DNA from: Neptuniibacter sp. UBA6509
Lineage (GTDB): Bacteria; Pseudomonadota; Gammaproteobacteria; Pseudomonadales; Balneatricaceae
Assembly: GCA_002435145.1 (NCBI GenBank)
Contig: DJLT01000085.1
Coordinates: forward strand, 1-37,358
Direction of reading: 5' to 3'
Length of the DNA: 37,358 nt
Of the stretch, positions 7,311-16,741 are shown one piece after another; within the stretch, counting starts at the first letter, position 1; each line of letters starts with the position of its first letter. The position numbers and the translations under genes are program-made. The notes under the pieces are model-generated. The model was not told where the DNA came from and did not search any database. It worked only from the letters and a program-made list of their open reading frames with translations.

Positions 7311-8225
7311 TTAGGCTGTCTTGATACCCGTTAAATTGCGGAAAGATACATCTTTTGCTGTATTTAGGAAATCGACCATAAATTCAGCGTCTTTTTGGTC
7401 ATCACGAATCGCGGCATAAAGTGTGCACCAGACGCCTTTTTCGCCAAGAGGTTTAGAGGCAATATAGTCCCGCTGAATATACTCATGAAGAGCCCAGTTA
7501 GGCAGAGCTGAAACGCCTCGTCCGCTGGCAACAAGCTGCAGCATCATGACGGTTAGTTCTGCGGTTCTAATTGCTTGGGGTTCAACATCTGCCTCATCTA
7601 GAAAGTGGTTAAAGATATCTAGACGTTGGTGTTCTACAGGGTAAGTTATCAATGTCTCTTGGGATAAATCCTCGGGGTGGATGTACCTGCGTGCCATGAG
7701 TCGATGCTGTTTGCTGATTGCTAAGCGCGACTCATAAGTGAAGAGTGGAATATAGGTGATCCCATTTCTTGGTTCAGGGTCAGAAGTGATGACTAGATCT
7801 AAGTCTCCACGAGCGAGTGCGGGTAAGGGTTGGAAGCTAAATCCACTGGACAGATCGAGTTCAACTTCAGGCCAATGCTGTCTAAAATGATCGATGGTTG
7901 GCATAAGCCAATCAAAACAACTGTGACACTCGATGCAAAGGTTAAGTCTACCGGCTTCTCCTCCTGCTAGACGCGCTATATCTCTTTCTGTGTTGCGAAT
8001 CATCGGTAGAATCTCATCCGCAAGAATCAGGAGTCGTTGTCCAGCGCTGGTGAAACAGATAGGTTTAGTCTTGCGGATAAATAGTGAGCAGTTGAGGCGG
8101 TCTTCCAGATCTTTAATCTGATGCGATAAAGCAGATTGAGTGAGGTGAACTCGTTCAGCGGCTTCAACAAGGCTGCCAGCGTCGCGTAAAGCTGACAGTG
8201 TTTTAAGGTGACGAAGTTCAACCAT
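7311..8225 (-). CDS. metR: LysR-family transcriptional regulator MetR
   Basis: A 304-residue LysR-type regulator that closely follows MetR, the homocysteine-responsive activator of methionine genes. The N-terminal helix-turn-helix contains LKTLSALRDAGSLVEAAERV and TQSALSHQIKDLEDRL. The MetR-typical inducer-domain strings ECHSCFDWLMPTIDHF, LDLVITSDPEPRNGI, LITYPVEHQRLDIF and GRGVSALPNWAL are all present. GGAGA lies about 11 bases before the ATG. It is leftward, 110 bases after argF, with a 10-base inverted repeat between them. No neighbouring methionine gene is in the window and no convincing TGAA-N5-TTCA site was found nearby. Orthology is confident. Confidence 0.92.
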   Translation of the reverse strand: MVELRHLKTLSALRDAGSLVEAAERVHLTQSALSHQIKDLEDRLNCSLFIRKTKPICFTSAGQRLLILADEILPMIRNTERDIARLAGGEAGRLNLCIECHSCFDWLMPTIDHFRQHWPEVELDLSSGFSFQPLPALARGDLDLVITSDPEPRNGITYIPLFTYESRLAISKQHRLMARRYIHPEDLSQETLITYPVEHQRLDIFNHFLDEADVEPQAIRTAELTVMMLQLVASGRGVSALPNWALHEYIQRDYIASKPLGEKGVWCTLYAAIRDDQKDAEFMVDFLNTAKDVSFRNLTGIKTA

Positions 8226-8292
8226 GAGTAATTTTCTCCAGACCTGCTCAGTTAATGCAATATACGCAGTATAGTACGGTCGGGCAAGAAGG

Positions 8293-8326
8293 GTAGGTAA
8301 CCATCAAAAAGACTTAGGTTACCTAC
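8293..8326. repeat. Perfect 10-base inverted repeat between argF and metR
   Basis: GTAGGTAACC (8293-8302) and GGTTACCTAC (8317-8326) with a 14-base loop. On the minus strand it starts 10 bases after the argF stop and is followed by CCTTCTTGCC, a poor U tract. It may be a weak argDF terminator, an mRNA 3'-end stabiliser or an operator in front of metR. Confidence 0.55.
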
Positions 8327-8335
8327 ACATTTTGA

Positions 8336-9241
8336 TTATTTAACGAGAAGGAATTCGAGTAGGGCTTTTTGAGCGTGTAGACGATTCTCTGCTTCATCGT
8401 AAACGACCGAGCGCGGATCTTCCATCATGTCCATGCTAATCTCTTCGCCACGGTGAGCGGGAAGGCAATGCATAAATAATGCATCTTGGTTAGCGTGATC
8501 CATGAGTTCCGGTGAAACTTGAAAGCCAGTAAACTTTTCTTCTCGTTCTTTCTGTTCTTCCTCTTGGCCCATTGAGGCCCAGACATCAGTCACAACTAGA
8601 TCGCTGTTTGTAACTGCTTCCTGAGGGGAGCGAGTGATAAATACACGCTCTTTATTTTCCTCGACCAGTGTCATATCTGGGTCAAAGCCTTCAGGGCAGG
8701 CGATATTCAGCTTAAAGTCAAACTGGCGTGCTGCATTGATGTAGGAATGGCACATATTATTGCCATCTCCAATCCAAGTAACTGTTTTACCTTGGATGTC
8801 GCCACGATGCTCGAAATAAGTTTGCATATCAGCTAATAGCTGGCATGGATGGTATTCATCTGTCAGCGCATTAATTACAGGCACAGATGAGTTTGCAGCA
8901 AACTCTTGTACCAATTTATGGCTGAAAGTTCTGATCATGACAACATCGACCATGCTAGAGATGACTCGCGCACTGTCACTAATAGGTTCGCCGCGGCCAA
9001 GCTGGGTATCGCGTGGAGATAGGAACATTGCATGTCCACCAAATTGCGCCATACCTGCTTCAAAAGAAACACGAGTACGTGTCGATGACTTTTCAAAAAT
9101 CATCGACATTACTTTATTCTTCAGAGGTTCATATACTTCACCGCGGTTGCGTATATCCTTAAGTTCGCTAGCGCGCTTCACTAGATTGCGTAGCTCATCA
9201 GAGCTTAGATCTCTGAGTGTTAAAAAGTGTCTAGTAGTCAT
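8336..9241 (-). CDS. argF: Ornithine carbamoyltransferase
   Basis: Converts ornithine plus carbamoyl phosphate to citrulline in arginine biosynthesis, in the cytoplasm. The 301 residues contain the carbamoyl-phosphate motif SSTRTR (about 52-57), HPCQ (about 131-134) and the ornithine/catalytic motif [10 protein letters not shown] near the C-terminus. Its ATG overlaps the argD stop by one base (TAATG on the minus strand), so it is translated as the second gene of argD-argF. The pairing with argG 4.5 kb away, through grxD, peroxiredoxin, rnt and motY, recalls the Pseudomonas gene order. Assignment is certain. Confidence 0.97.
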   Translation of the reverse strand: MTTRHFLTLRDLSSDELRNLVKRASELKDIRNRGEVYEPLKNKVMSMIFEKSSTRTRVSFEAGMAQFGGHAMFLSPRDTQLGRGEPISDSARVISSMVDVVMIRTFSHKLVQEFAANSSVPVINALTDEYHPCQLLADMQTYFEHRGDIQGKTVTWIGDGNNMCHSYINAARQFDFKLNIACPEGFDPDMTLVEENKERVFITRSPQEAVTNSDLVVTDVWASMGQEEEQKEREEKFTGFQVSPELMDHANQDALFMHCLPAHRGEEISMDMMEDPRSVVYDEAENRLHAQKALLEFLLVK

Positions 9242-10476
9242 TATGCTCTACGTTCGCCTTCCGGACCGTCTTCTTTTGCTTCTGAGCTGCGCTCATCGGC
9301 TGCATAAACGCGGATAATCTGAGAGAGTGTATTTACAAGGAGTTCAGCTTCACTATCCGTCATTGTTAGTGGTGGTAGCATTCGAACTACTTTCCCGCCG
9401 CCAGTGACGTTTAATAGAATGCCTTTTACTTTAGCGAGTACGGCAAGTTCGCTGCCTGCTTCGCTAAGTTCAATGGCAATAAGCATACCTTTATTGCGGA
9501 CTTCGTTAACGTAGCCCGCTTGGCCCAATTGCTCACGGAAGCCGTTAGCGATTCTATTACCGAGTATTTCGGCGCGTTCGCATAGGTTTTCATCCATGAT
9601 GGTGTTAACAACGGCTAGGGCTGCTGCACAAGACAGAGGGTTACCTCCATAAGTAGAACCATGGGTGCCCGCTGTTAATATTGTAGCCGCCACACCTTTA
9701 GCTAGGCAGGCACCGATAGGTACGCCATTACCTAACCCTTTAGCTGTCGTAACTACATCTGGAAGAATATCATTGTGCTGATATGCGAAGTATTTACCAG
9801 AGCGGCCATTACCACTTTGAACTTCATCAAGCATCATCAACCAATCATTGTTGTCGCAAATGGCACGAATTTGATTGAGGTAGTCATCTGCAGGTATTTG
9901 TATGCCTGACTCACCTTGAATAGGTTCCACAAGAATGGCAACGATATTAGGATTGTTTTCAGCGATTTTTTTGATTGCGTCAATATCGTCGTAAGGTGCG
10001 CGAACAAAACCGCTGACTAGGGGCTCAAAGCCTGCCTGGGCTGATCGATTGCCTGTTGCGCTAAGCGTTGCCATTGTGCGGCCGTGGAAGGAGTCTTCCA
10101 TAACAATAATGGCAGGGTTGTCTATATTGCGTACTGTATGTCCATAACGGCGAGCAAGTTTGATGGCTGCTTCATTGGCTTCAGCGCCAGAATTGCCAAA
10201 AAAAACGTTTTCCATGCCTGATATCTGCGTAAGGCGTTCAGCAAGTTGCTGCTGGTTAGGTATCGTGTATAAATTGGATGTATGCAGTACTTTACCTGCT
10301 TGCTCACAGATGGCATGAGTTACTGCAGGGTGAGAGTGTCCAAGTCCACATACGGCAATGCCGCTTAATGCATCTAGATACTTATTGCCATCAGTGTCAT
10401 ACAACCAGCTTCCTTCACCGCGCTCGAACGCTACGGACAACCGGTTGTAGGTAGTCATAATCGATTCTACAGCCAT
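9241..10476 (-). CDS. argD: Acetylornithine aminotransferase
   Basis: A PLP-dependent class III aminotransferase of 411 residues converting N-acetylglutamate semialdehyde to N-acetylornithine. Visible signatures are [73 protein letters not shown], the PLP lysine in TTAKGLGNG, and [24 protein letters not shown] lies about ten bases before the ATG. The last roughly 20 residues (from ADERSSEAK on) are a charged extension beyond the usual end. A promoter and an immediate hairpin lie upstream. SuccinylOrn/AcOrn dual activity is possible, but the argF partner supports arginine synthesis. Confidence 0.95.
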   Translation of the reverse strand: MAVESIMTTYNRLSVAFERGEGSWLYDTDGNKYLDALSGIAVCGLGHSHPAVTHAICEQAGKVLHTSNLYTIPNQQQLAERLTQISGMENVFFGNSGAEANEAAIKLARRYGHTVRNIDNPAIIVMEDSFHGRTMATLSATGNRSAQAGFEPLVSGFVRAPYDDIDAIKKIAENNPNIVAILVEPIQGESGIQIPADDYLNQIRAICDNNDWLMMLDEVQSGNGRSGKYFAYQHNDILPDVVTTAKGLGNGVPIGACLAKGVAATILTAGTHGSTYGGNPLSCAAALAVVNTIMDENLCERAEILGNRIANGFREQLGQAGYVNEVRNKGMLIAIELSEAGSELAVLAKVKGILLNVTGGGKVVRMLPPLTMTDSEAELLVNTLSQIIRVYAADERSSEAKEDGPEGERRA

Positions 10477-10498
10477 GTTTATAATTCCCTACAAACGC

Positions 10499-10519
10499 AA
10501 AAAGGCAGCCAAGGCTGCC
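10499..10519 (-). terminator. Terminator-like hairpin in the argD leader
   Basis: On the minus strand a perfect GGCAGCC-TT-GGCTGCC stem is followed by TTTTT. It sits 23 bases before the argD start codon and a few bases after the predicted transcription start. No gene upstream on this strand needs terminating, so it may act in the argD leader. Confidence 0.6.
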
Positions 10520-10532
10520 AATCAAAGGACGA

Positions 10533-10561
10533 ATAATAGGCAGCTTTAGGTGTTTTGGCAA
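10533..10561 (-). promoter_or_regulatory. Predicted sigma-70 promoter of argDF
   Basis: Read on the minus strand: TTGCCA (10561-10556), 17-base spacer, TATTAT (10538-10533). Each box matches five of six consensus bases and the spacing is ideal. The expected transcript start is near 10526. Confidence 0.65.
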
Positions 10562-10751
10562 GATGTTGCAGTATAAAAACAGTATTTTTCTAAAAGCCTT
10601 AGTACAAAGAATGAGCGATAGGTTTTTTTTATCGGATTGATTAAGAAAAGCAAATGTACATTAACAGAGTAAGATGGTCGGATATATGGTATATTGTTCG
10701 CCACGATATAGCGTATTTTGTTTCCAGAATTAGTAATAGAAAGGTGTATGA

Positions 10752-11090
10752 ATGAGTGTAATTGATACCATCAAAGAGCAAATCGAAGGTAATGATGTTC
10801 TTCTTTATATGAAGGGGACGCCTCGTTTTCCTCAGTGTGGCTTTTCTTCTCGTGCTACGGAAGCGGTAATGGCTTGTGGCGAGCGTTTTGCTTTTGTAAA
10901 TATTCTGGAAAATCCAGAGATTCGCGCTGAACTACCAAAGTATGCGAATTGGCCCACTTTTCCACAGTTGTGGGTTAAAGGCGAACTTATTGGTGGCTGC
11001 GATATTATTTGTGAAATGGCTGAAAGCGGTGAGCTTGAGACTGTGATCAAAGAATCAGTTGCGGACTCTGCTAAACCAGATGCTGAGTAA
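10752..11090 (+). CDS. grxD: Monothiol glutaredoxin Grx4
   Basis: A 112-residue CGFS-type monothiol glutaredoxin involved in carrying and delivering [2Fe-2S] clusters together with glutathione and BolA-type partners. Hallmarks are MKGTPRFPQCGFSSRA with the active CGFS at 29-32, NWPTFPQLWVKGELIGGCDI (the glutathione-binding TFPQ and GGCD), and a short acidic tail. AGGTG precedes the ATG at good spacing. It lies divergent from argD and upstream of the peroxiredoxin gene, forming a redox pair. Assignment is certain. Confidence 0.96.
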   Translation: MSVIDTIKEQIEGNDVLLYMKGTPRFPQCGFSSRATEAVMACGERFAFVNILENPEIRAELPKYANWPTFPQLWVKGELIGGCDIICEMAESGELETVIKESVADSAKPDAE

Positions 11091-11181
11091 GTTTTAAGAT
11101 TTAAGGGCTTGCTTTTGAGGCTTGCTCTTCTATCATAATATTTCTAAACGCTAGATAGCACTTTAATGGAGATTTATTACA

Positions 11182-11784
11182 ATGGGCGTACTTGTAGGCA
11201 AACAGGCACCTGATTTTACTGCACCAGCTGTATTGGGTAACGGTGAGATCGTTGATTCCTATACACTGTCTGAAGCTACTAAAGGTAAAAAAGCGGTAGT
11301 GTTTTTCTACCCGCTAGATTTTACATTTGTTTGTCCTTCTGAATTGTTGGCTTTCGATCACCGTATCGAAGAGTTCAAAAAGCGTAATGTTGAAGTGATT
11401 GGTGTATCTATTGATTCTCACTTCTCTCACAACGCATGGCGTAACACTCCAGTTAACGAAGGCGGTATTGGCGCTGTTAACTACACATTGGTTGCGGACA
11501 TGACTCACAGTATCTGTCAGTCTTTTGATGTTGAATCTGAAGGCGGTGTTGCTTTCCGTGGTTCTTTCTTGATCGACGAAGATGGTCTTGTTCGCCATCA
11601 AGTTGTTAACGATCTTCCTCTAGGCCGTAACGTTGATGAGATGTTGCGTATGGTTGATGCGTTAGCATTCCACCAAGAGCACGGTGAAGTTTGTCCTGCA
11701 GGTTGGAAAGACGGCGATAAAGGTATGGTTGCTTCACCTGAAGGTGTTGCATCTTACCTAACAGAAGAAGCTGATAATCTTTAA
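11182..11784 (+). CDS. Typical 2-Cys peroxiredoxin (AhpC/Prx1 type)
   Basis: A thioredoxin-fold peroxidase of 200 residues that reduces hydrogen and organic peroxides. The peroxidatic Cys is in FYPLDFTFVCPSE (Cys 51) and the resolving Cys in HGEVCPAGW near residue 172. GGIG in VNEGGIGAV corresponds to the GGLG element linked to over-oxidation sensitivity, but the usual C-terminal YF is replaced by YL in GVASYL, so the enzyme is only partly of the sensitive type. A GGAG is 12 bases before the ATG. It follows grxD by 91 bases and ends in a strong terminator. The reductant cannot be told from here. Confidence 0.94.
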   Translation: MGVLVGKQAPDFTAPAVLGNGEIVDSYTLSEATKGKKAVVFFYPLDFTFVCPSELLAFDHRIEEFKKRNVEVIGVSIDSHFSHNAWRNTPVNEGGIGAVNYTLVADMTHSICQSFDVESEGGVAFRGSFLIDEDGLVRHQVVNDLPLGRNVDEMLRMVDALAFHQEHGEVCPAGWKDGDKGMVASPEGVASYLTEEADNL

Positions 11785-11811
11785 TAAAGATTGTTAAGTG
11801 GAAAGATAAAA

Positions 11812-11834
11812 AACCCGCTAATGCGGGTTTTTTT
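11812..11834 (+). terminator. Rho-independent terminator
   Basis: AACCCGC-TAAT-GCGGGTT stem followed by a T run, 27 bases after the peroxiredoxin stop. The A run on the other side could also serve rnt from the opposite strand. Confidence 0.93.
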
Positions 11835-11870
11835 GTGACTGGGTGAATATATCTTTATAAATTACAAGTG

Positions 11871-12530
11871 TTATTCATCATAGTCTTCGTAGCTATCGAC
11901 CATATCCCAGCCGCCTAGTTCTTTCCAGCGGTTAACAATAATACAAAATAATTCAGCCGTCTTCGTTGTGTCATATAAAGCTGAGTGTGCTTTGTTTCCA
12001 TCGAAATCAATGCCGGCTACTTGGCAAGCTCTCGCTAGCACAGTTTGCCCAAATGCTAAGCCGCCAAGTGTCGCTGTATCAAATGATGAGAAAGGGTGGA
12101 ATGGGTTGCGTTTTATATCAGCTCGATTTGAGGCCGCATTCACAAAACCCTGATCAAAGGATGCATTGTGTCCGACAAGCACAGCTCGTTTGCAGTCGTG
12201 TGCTTTGAGTGACTTACGCACAGCTTTGAAAATCTGTTCTAGTGCTTCGCGTTCAGGTACTGCTTCGCGATTAGGGTCGAAAGGGTCAATGCCAGTGAAA
12301 TCGAGGGCTGCCTGTTCGATATTAGCGCCTTCGAATGGATCAACCTGTGCTTCAAAGCTTTGATCTATAATTAAGAAGCCGTTCTCGTCCATGGTCAGTG
12401 TGACGGCGGCAATTTCAAGTAGTGCGTCGGTACGGGAATTGAAACCAGCTGTTTCAACATCGATAACGACGGGTAGAAAACCGCGGAAGCGGTTCGCCAT
12501 TGGGTGTTTTGTATTGTGAAGGTTACTCAA
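11871..12530 (-). CDS. rnt: Ribonuclease T
   Basis: A DEDDh 3'-5' exoribonuclease that trims tRNA CCA ends and stable RNA 3' ends. Catalytic blocks: [10 protein letters not shown] (first D and E), [10 protein letters not shown] (D) and [15 protein letters not shown] (H and D). [18 protein letters not shown] and WKELGGWD are RNase T hallmarks. The start chosen is a TTG at 12530 with AAGGG six bases upstream on the minus strand; the alternative ATG at 12500 has no ribosome site but would also keep the whole exonuclease domain. It is convergent with the peroxiredoxin gene and divergent from motY, matching the order I recall in Pseudomonas. Confidence 0.95.
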   Translation of the reverse strand: MSNLHNTKHPMANRFRGFLPVVIDVETAGFNSRTDALLEIAAVTLTMDENGFLIIDQSFEAQVDPFEGANIEQAALDFTGIDPFDPNREAVPEREALEQIFKAVRKSLKAHDCKRAVLVGHNASFDQGFVNAASNRADIKRNPFHPFSSFDTATLGGLAFGQTVLARACQVAGIDFDGNKAHSALYDTTKTAELFCIIVNRWKELGGWDMVDSYEDYDE

Positions 12531-12697
12531 GTGTGGCCCTTACTTGGCGATAGGTTTCCGTTTAAGATGGGGGTATTCTAACAGTGTAATTGTAGTCACT
12601 CCAATTACTCGCTTAAGATATTCATATTTCAGCCGAAATAATATAGATATTCTTAGTTTTAAAATGTTTTTTCGGGTTTATTTGGACGGTTATTGCT

Positions 12698-13555
12698 GTG
12701 TTTGTTCGTTTTGTTTTGCCTTTACTGCTTTTATGTTCTGTTTCATCTGTTAATGCGATGACATTTCGCAGCTCAATTGATGATGCTAAGTGGGAATTAG
12801 AGGCTTCAAAATTTAGCTGCCGGCTTAGTCAGTTGATTCCAGCGTTTGGTGATGCTGTTTTTGAGCATGAGGCGGGTGAATCTGTTCGTTTTGTCTTGAA
12901 GCCAACTGAAAATATACATTTTCAACAGGGAGCTAAGCTTGTTGCTGAAGCTGCGCCTTGGCAGCCTGGTATTGCGCCCCGTTATATTAGTTCAGTTAAG
13001 CCTTTGGAGAGAACAGGGTACTTAAAAGTAGAGCCTGATCATGCGCAGAATATGTTGGCTGCCCTTTATAAAGGGATGATGCCTACTTTTACATCGCAAG
13101 AGTGGTATGGGACCAATGAGTCGCTGCGTGTGTCTGTATCGGCGGTTAACTTCCAGTCGGCATATTCAGATTATGTCGCTTGTACGGTTGGATTGTTGCC
13201 GGTTAACTATCGTCAAGTTGCAAGAACGGCTATCTTGTTTCCATCAGCGCAATGGCGTTTGTCCGATGCTTCGCGTGAAAGGCTTGATTTGATCGCGTTG
13301 TATGTCAAAAATGATAACAGTGTTAAGGGGGTCTTTGTTGATGGTCATTCCGATAACATGGGCCGCCGTTTGATGAATCGTGATATCTCAAAGCGAAGAG
13401 CTGAAGAGGTAACGGCCTATTTGATCAGTATAGGGATGGAACCAACCAGTATTACCACTCGTTATCATGGCGAACGTTATCCTGTCGTTGAAAATAACAG
13501 CAAGAAGAATCGCGATCGTAACCGTCGTGTGACGATTCGTCTTGAACGTGATTAA
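12698..13555 (+). CDS. motY: MotY-like flagellar stator ring protein, OmpA C-terminal domain
   Basis: A 285-residue exported protein. The GTG start gives a good signal peptide (FVRFVLPLLLLCSVSSVNA, cleaved before MTF), and GGACGG stands about eight bases upstream. The N-terminal domain (DDAKWELEASKFSCRLSQLIPAFGDAVF and so on) is characteristic of MotY, the T-ring protein that helps hold the polar flagellar stator. The C-terminal OmpA-like peptidoglycan-binding domain shows VDGHSDNMGRRLMNRDISKRRA and RYHGERYPV, ending with NRRVTIRLE. No other flagellar gene is in the window, consistent with motY being a lone gene in Vibrio and Pseudomonas. The organism is thus probably polarly flagellated. Confidence 0.88.
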   Translation: MFVRFVLPLLLLCSVSSVNAMTFRSSIDDAKWELEASKFSCRLSQLIPAFGDAVFEHEAGESVRFVLKPTENIHFQQGAKLVAEAAPWQPGIAPRYISSVKPLERTGYLKVEPDHAQNMLAALYKGMMPTFTSQEWYGTNESLRVSVSAVNFQSAYSDYVACTVGLLPVNYRQVARTAILFPSAQWRLSDASRERLDLIALYVKNDNSVKGVFVDGHSDNMGRRLMNRDISKRRAEEVTAYLISIGMEPTSITTRYHGERYPVVENNSKKNRDRNRRVTIRLERD

Positions 13556-13729
13556 TTTTCTCTGCTGATGGCTAGCTGAATTGCATGGGTCGGTCTGCAG
13601 TTTCTTGTTTTAAGTCGCTTGTTTGGCTTCGCTACTTATATAGTTTTCTGCTATACTTTCGCGCTAAATTTGAATCATCCCATTCAGTCGATTTCGCGGC
13701 TGATTTTGTTCGCAAGTTGGAGCTTGAGA

Positions 13730-14956
13730 ATGTCCGAGATTAAAAAGGTCGTTCTGGCCTATTCCGGTGGATTGGATACGTCCGTTATTGTTCGCTGGTT
13801 ACAAGATGAATACAACGCTGAAGTTGTTACTTTTACTGCTGATTTAGGTCAGGGTGAAGAAGTAGAGCCTGCACGTGCTAAAGCAGAAGCTTTAGGTGTT
13901 AAAGAGATCTATATTGAAGATCTACGTGAAGAGTTTGTACGTGATTTTGTATTCCCAATGTTCCGTGCGAATACAATATATGAAGGCGAGTATCTTTTAG
14001 GTACCTCTATCGCCCGTCCGTTGATTGCTAAGCGTTTGATCGAGATCGCTAATGAAACGGGTGCTGATGCTATTTCTCACGGTGCTACGGGTAAAGGTAA
14101 CGATCAGGTTCGTTTTGAGCTGGGTGCATATGCGCTTAAGCCAGGCGTTCACGTAATTGCGCCATGGCGTGAGTGGGATCTTAGTTCTCGTGAATCATTG
14201 ATGAACTATTGTGCTACCCATGATATCGAAGTTGATTATGCGAAAAGTAAGAAGAAGTCTCCTTATTCAATGGATGCTAACCTTCTTCATATCTCTTATG
14301 AAGGCGGTATTCTTGAAGATCCATGGGCTGAAGCAGAAGAAGAGATGTGGCGTTGGTCTGTATCTCCTGAAAATGCGCCTGATAAGGCAACTTACCTAGA
14401 GTTAACTTATGAGAAAGGTGACATTGTAGCGATTGATGGCAAAGCAATGAGCCCAGCTACTGTGCTTGAATATCTTAATAAAGTAGGTGGTGAGAACGGT
14501 GTAGGTCGTTTGGATATCGTTGAAAACCGCTTTGTTGGAATGAAGTCTCGCGGCTGTTATGAAACACCCGGCGGTACTATCATGATGAAAGGACATCGTG
14601 CAATCGAGTCTATTACCTTGGACCGCGAAGCGGCTCATCTAAAAGATGAGTTGATGCCTAAATATGCGAAAGTAATTTACAACGGTTTCTGGTGGTCAGA
14701 AGAACGTAAAATGATGCAGCAGCTAATCGATTATTCACAGCGCAATGTGAATGGTGATGTTCGCGTTAAGTTGTATAAAGGCTCTGTAGAAGTTGTTGGC
14801 CGACGCTCTGACGATAGCTTGTTTGATGAAAGCATTGCTACGTTTGAAGATGATGCTGGCTCTTATGATCAGAAAGATGCTGCTGGCTTTATTAAGCTGA
14901 ATGCGCTGCGCATGCGTATTGCTGCGGGTAAAGGGCGTGATCTTTTAGAAGATTAA
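13730..14956 (+). CDS. argG: Argininosuccinate synthase
   Basis: Joins citrulline and aspartate using ATP in arginine biosynthesis. 408 residues from the ATG at 13730, which has GGAG about nine bases upstream and gives the standard N-terminus [17 protein letters not shown] with the N-type ATP loop. Other signatures: [54 protein letters not shown] and [12 protein letters not shown]. The open frame extends upstream to 13619, but that stretch looks like leader, with a TATACT -10-like box at 13652-13657. Followed by a strong terminator. Assignment is certain. Confidence 0.98.
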   Translation: MSEIKKVVLAYSGGLDTSVIVRWLQDEYNAEVVTFTADLGQGEEVEPARAKAEALGVKEIYIEDLREEFVRDFVFPMFRANTIYEGEYLLGTSIARPLIAKRLIEIANETGADAISHGATGKGNDQVRFELGAYALKPGVHVIAPWREWDLSSRESLMNYCATHDIEVDYAKSKKKSPYSMDANLLHISYEGGILEDPWAEAEEEMWRWSVSPENAPDKATYLELTYEKGDIVAIDGKAMSPATVLEYLNKVGGENGVGRLDIVENRFVGMKSRGCYETPGGTIMMKGHRAIESITLDREAAHLKDELMPKYAKVIYNGFWWSEERKMMQQLIDYSQRNVNGDVRVKLYKGSVEVVGRRSDDSLFDESIATFEDDAGSYDQKDAAGFIKLNALRMRIAAGKGRDLLED

Positions 14957-14973
14957 TTACCAATTAATCTTTA

Positions 14974-15006
14974 AAAAAACCCTGTAGTGACCCTGCAGGG
15001 TTTTTT
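14974..15006 (+). terminator. Rho-independent terminator of argG
   Basis: ACCCTGTAG and CTGCAGGGT arms (one G-T wobble) flanked by an A run and followed by six T residues. Confidence 0.9.
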
Positions 15007-15081
15007 ATTGCCCGTAAGGTGGCCTAAACTTTGATAATAGCCTGATTTATATGCTACTTTTGCTCATACTTAAACTTTGCG

Positions 15082-16695
15082 ATGCCTATGGAAATTAACT
15101 ACTCAGGAAAGTCGGCACTCATAGTAGACAGCAAGCTCGAAGACCTTGGGACGTTACGGCAAGTCCTGAGTCGTATGGGCGTGGGGCAAATACAGGTCGC
15201 ATCCTCAGTTAATATGGCACTAAGCTTAATGCGTGAGTTTACATATGACCTTTGTTTTGCTGCTTATGATATGGGCAAGGCAGATAAAAATGGACTTCAG
15301 TTGCTGCAGGAAGCTAATGCAGAATTTATCTTTCCGGCATCAAGTGCTTATTTCCTAATTGTTGATGCTGAGGCATCAGAGCTTCTCTTCGGTTCCCTAG
15401 AAAATTCACCAGATACTTATATTTCTAAACCTTTTGATCAAGGGAAAATCCGTCACCGTGTCGAGAAGCAGCTCAGAATAAAAGAGGCTATAAAGCCAAT
15501 CGAACAGCTTTTAGATGATGAGCATTTTGAAGAGGTTATTGAAAAGGGGGAAGCGCTAAGCAAACTGTACCCTGGCTTAAGTGTTTTCCTGCAGCGAATA
15601 ACCGGAATTGCTTTGCTTCGCATGCGCCGTTATAGCCAGGCCAAGGTATTGTTTGAAAAGTTGACGGATAAGCGTGATCTCCCATGGGCAGAAGTGGGTA
15701 AAGGAATCGCTTACTTTAATCTAGGTGAATATGCTGATGCGCTTAGTTGCTTAAATCGTATTGTCGATCAGCAGCAGATATGTGTAGAGGCTTATACTTG
15801 GCTTGCGCGGACACACCAAGTTAAAGGGGAGTTGGCGTTAGCAGTCACACTTATGCGTAAAGCGGTTATGTTGCAGCCTACCGTGCCAAGGCTTCAGGGT
15901 GAGTTAGCTGAGCTTTCAAGTCAAACCGCTGAATGGGATATATCTAAAGCGGCTTATCAGAACGCGATCCGCTATGCTCGCTATTCCGCTTTTCAAACAC
16001 CCTCCTACTATTTTGGGTATGTGCGAGCGCTTATTCAGGCGAACCTTAAGCGATTGTCTGAAGTTGAGGGTGACGTAATTCGAACGTTGGAAGATGCGGT
16101 GCTTGATCATCCTGATAACCAGGAGGTGATGTTTAGAGCTAAGTTGATCAACTGTGATCTCTATAGGGCAAAGGGATTGGAGAGTCGTTTAGAGCAGATG
16201 TTGCAGCAGACCTGGAATTTTTATCTGCGCATGGAGCTAGATAACCAGTGCAAGTGGTTAGATATTATGGTCGATGCGGCTCATAGTACTGGCTTGGAGG
16301 TTGAGGTGCAGAAGAAGCGTAAAGACCTCAGTCGGGCCATGATTGAAAAGGAGTGGGGAAAGGCTAATTACGCTGCGATGACTAGTTTTAGAAGTGGAGA
16401 CTTAGATCGTGCCTTCCAAATGTTTGGTAGAGCGAATGAGTTGTTGCCTAGTCACACTGGGATTGCGCTTAACCTTGTGCAGGCGGGAATAGAGAAAGCG
16501 AAGCGTGGGCATAATGCCTTGTGGATACTATTATCTGTGCGAGATGTATTAATGACAGTCAGTTATGGCTCTTTGCCCACAAAGCAACAACAACGTTACA
16601 AGGCGCTTTCTGAACGATTCGTTGAACAATACAATACGCTAATGCAACCTGAGGAAAGTGGATCTGGTGAGGACCCTTTGAGTCAGGAATTATAG
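15082..16695 (+). CDS. Degenerate receiver domain plus TPR-repeat protein
   Basis: A 537-residue protein with an N-terminal receiver-like domain (about 10-130) and then about 400 residues of helical TPR-like repeats (for example RYSQAKVLFEKL, EVGKGIAYFNLGEYADALSCL and ELALAVTLMRKAVMLQPTVP). It belongs to the TPR response-regulator group seen in Pseudomonas relatives. The acidic pocket is reduced (LIVDS instead of DD). The phosphoacceptor position appears to be Ala 61 in CFAAYDMG, with an Asp two residues later, while the Lys of YISKPF remains. It may therefore be phosphorylation-independent. No output DNA-binding or enzymatic domain is seen, so a protein-interaction role is likely. A role with the secretion genes downstream is only suggested by position. 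Confidence 0.75.
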   Translation: MPMEINYSGKSALIVDSKLEDLGTLRQVLSRMGVGQIQVASSVNMALSLMREFTYDLCFAAYDMGKADKNGLQLLQEANAEFIFPASSAYFLIVDAEASELLFGSLENSPDTYISKPFDQGKIRHRVEKQLRIKEAIKPIEQLLDDEHFEEVIEKGEALSKLYPGLSVFLQRITGIALLRMRRYSQAKVLFEKLTDKRDLPWAEVGKGIAYFNLGEYADALSCLNRIVDQQQICVEAYTWLARTHQVKGELALAVTLMRKAVMLQPTVPRLQGELAELSSQTAEWDISKAAYQNAIRYARYSAFQTPSYYFGYVRALIQANLKRLSEVEGDVIRTLEDAVLDHPDNQEVMFRAKLINCDLYRAKGLESRLEQMLQQTWNFYLRMELDNQCKWLDIMVDAAHSTGLEVEVQKKRKDLSRAMIEKEWGKANYAAMTSFRSGDLDRAFQMFGRANELLPSHTGIALNLVQAGIEKAKRGHNALWILLSVRDVLMTVSYGSLPTKQQQRYKALSERFVEQYNTLMQPEESGSGEDPLSQEL

Positions 16696-16741
16696 TTTTA
16701 GCTTTCTGTTTATTACTGCTTTATAGACGGTTTCTTCTAAT

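Noticed and set aside
9426-9611. Minus-strand alternative frames inside argD and similar short frames inside other long genes
   Set aside because: They lie within strongly conserved coding regions in another frame, with no ribosome site or recognisable motif.
12544-12753. Open frame overlapping the start of motY
   Set aside because: Out of frame with motY, Phe/Cys-rich, no ribosome site; it covers the promoter and signal-peptide region of motY.
13619-13729. 37-residue N-terminal extension of ArgG
   Set aside because: The ATG at 13730 has GGAG upstream and gives the standard ArgG N-terminus; the extension contains a promoter-like TATACT.
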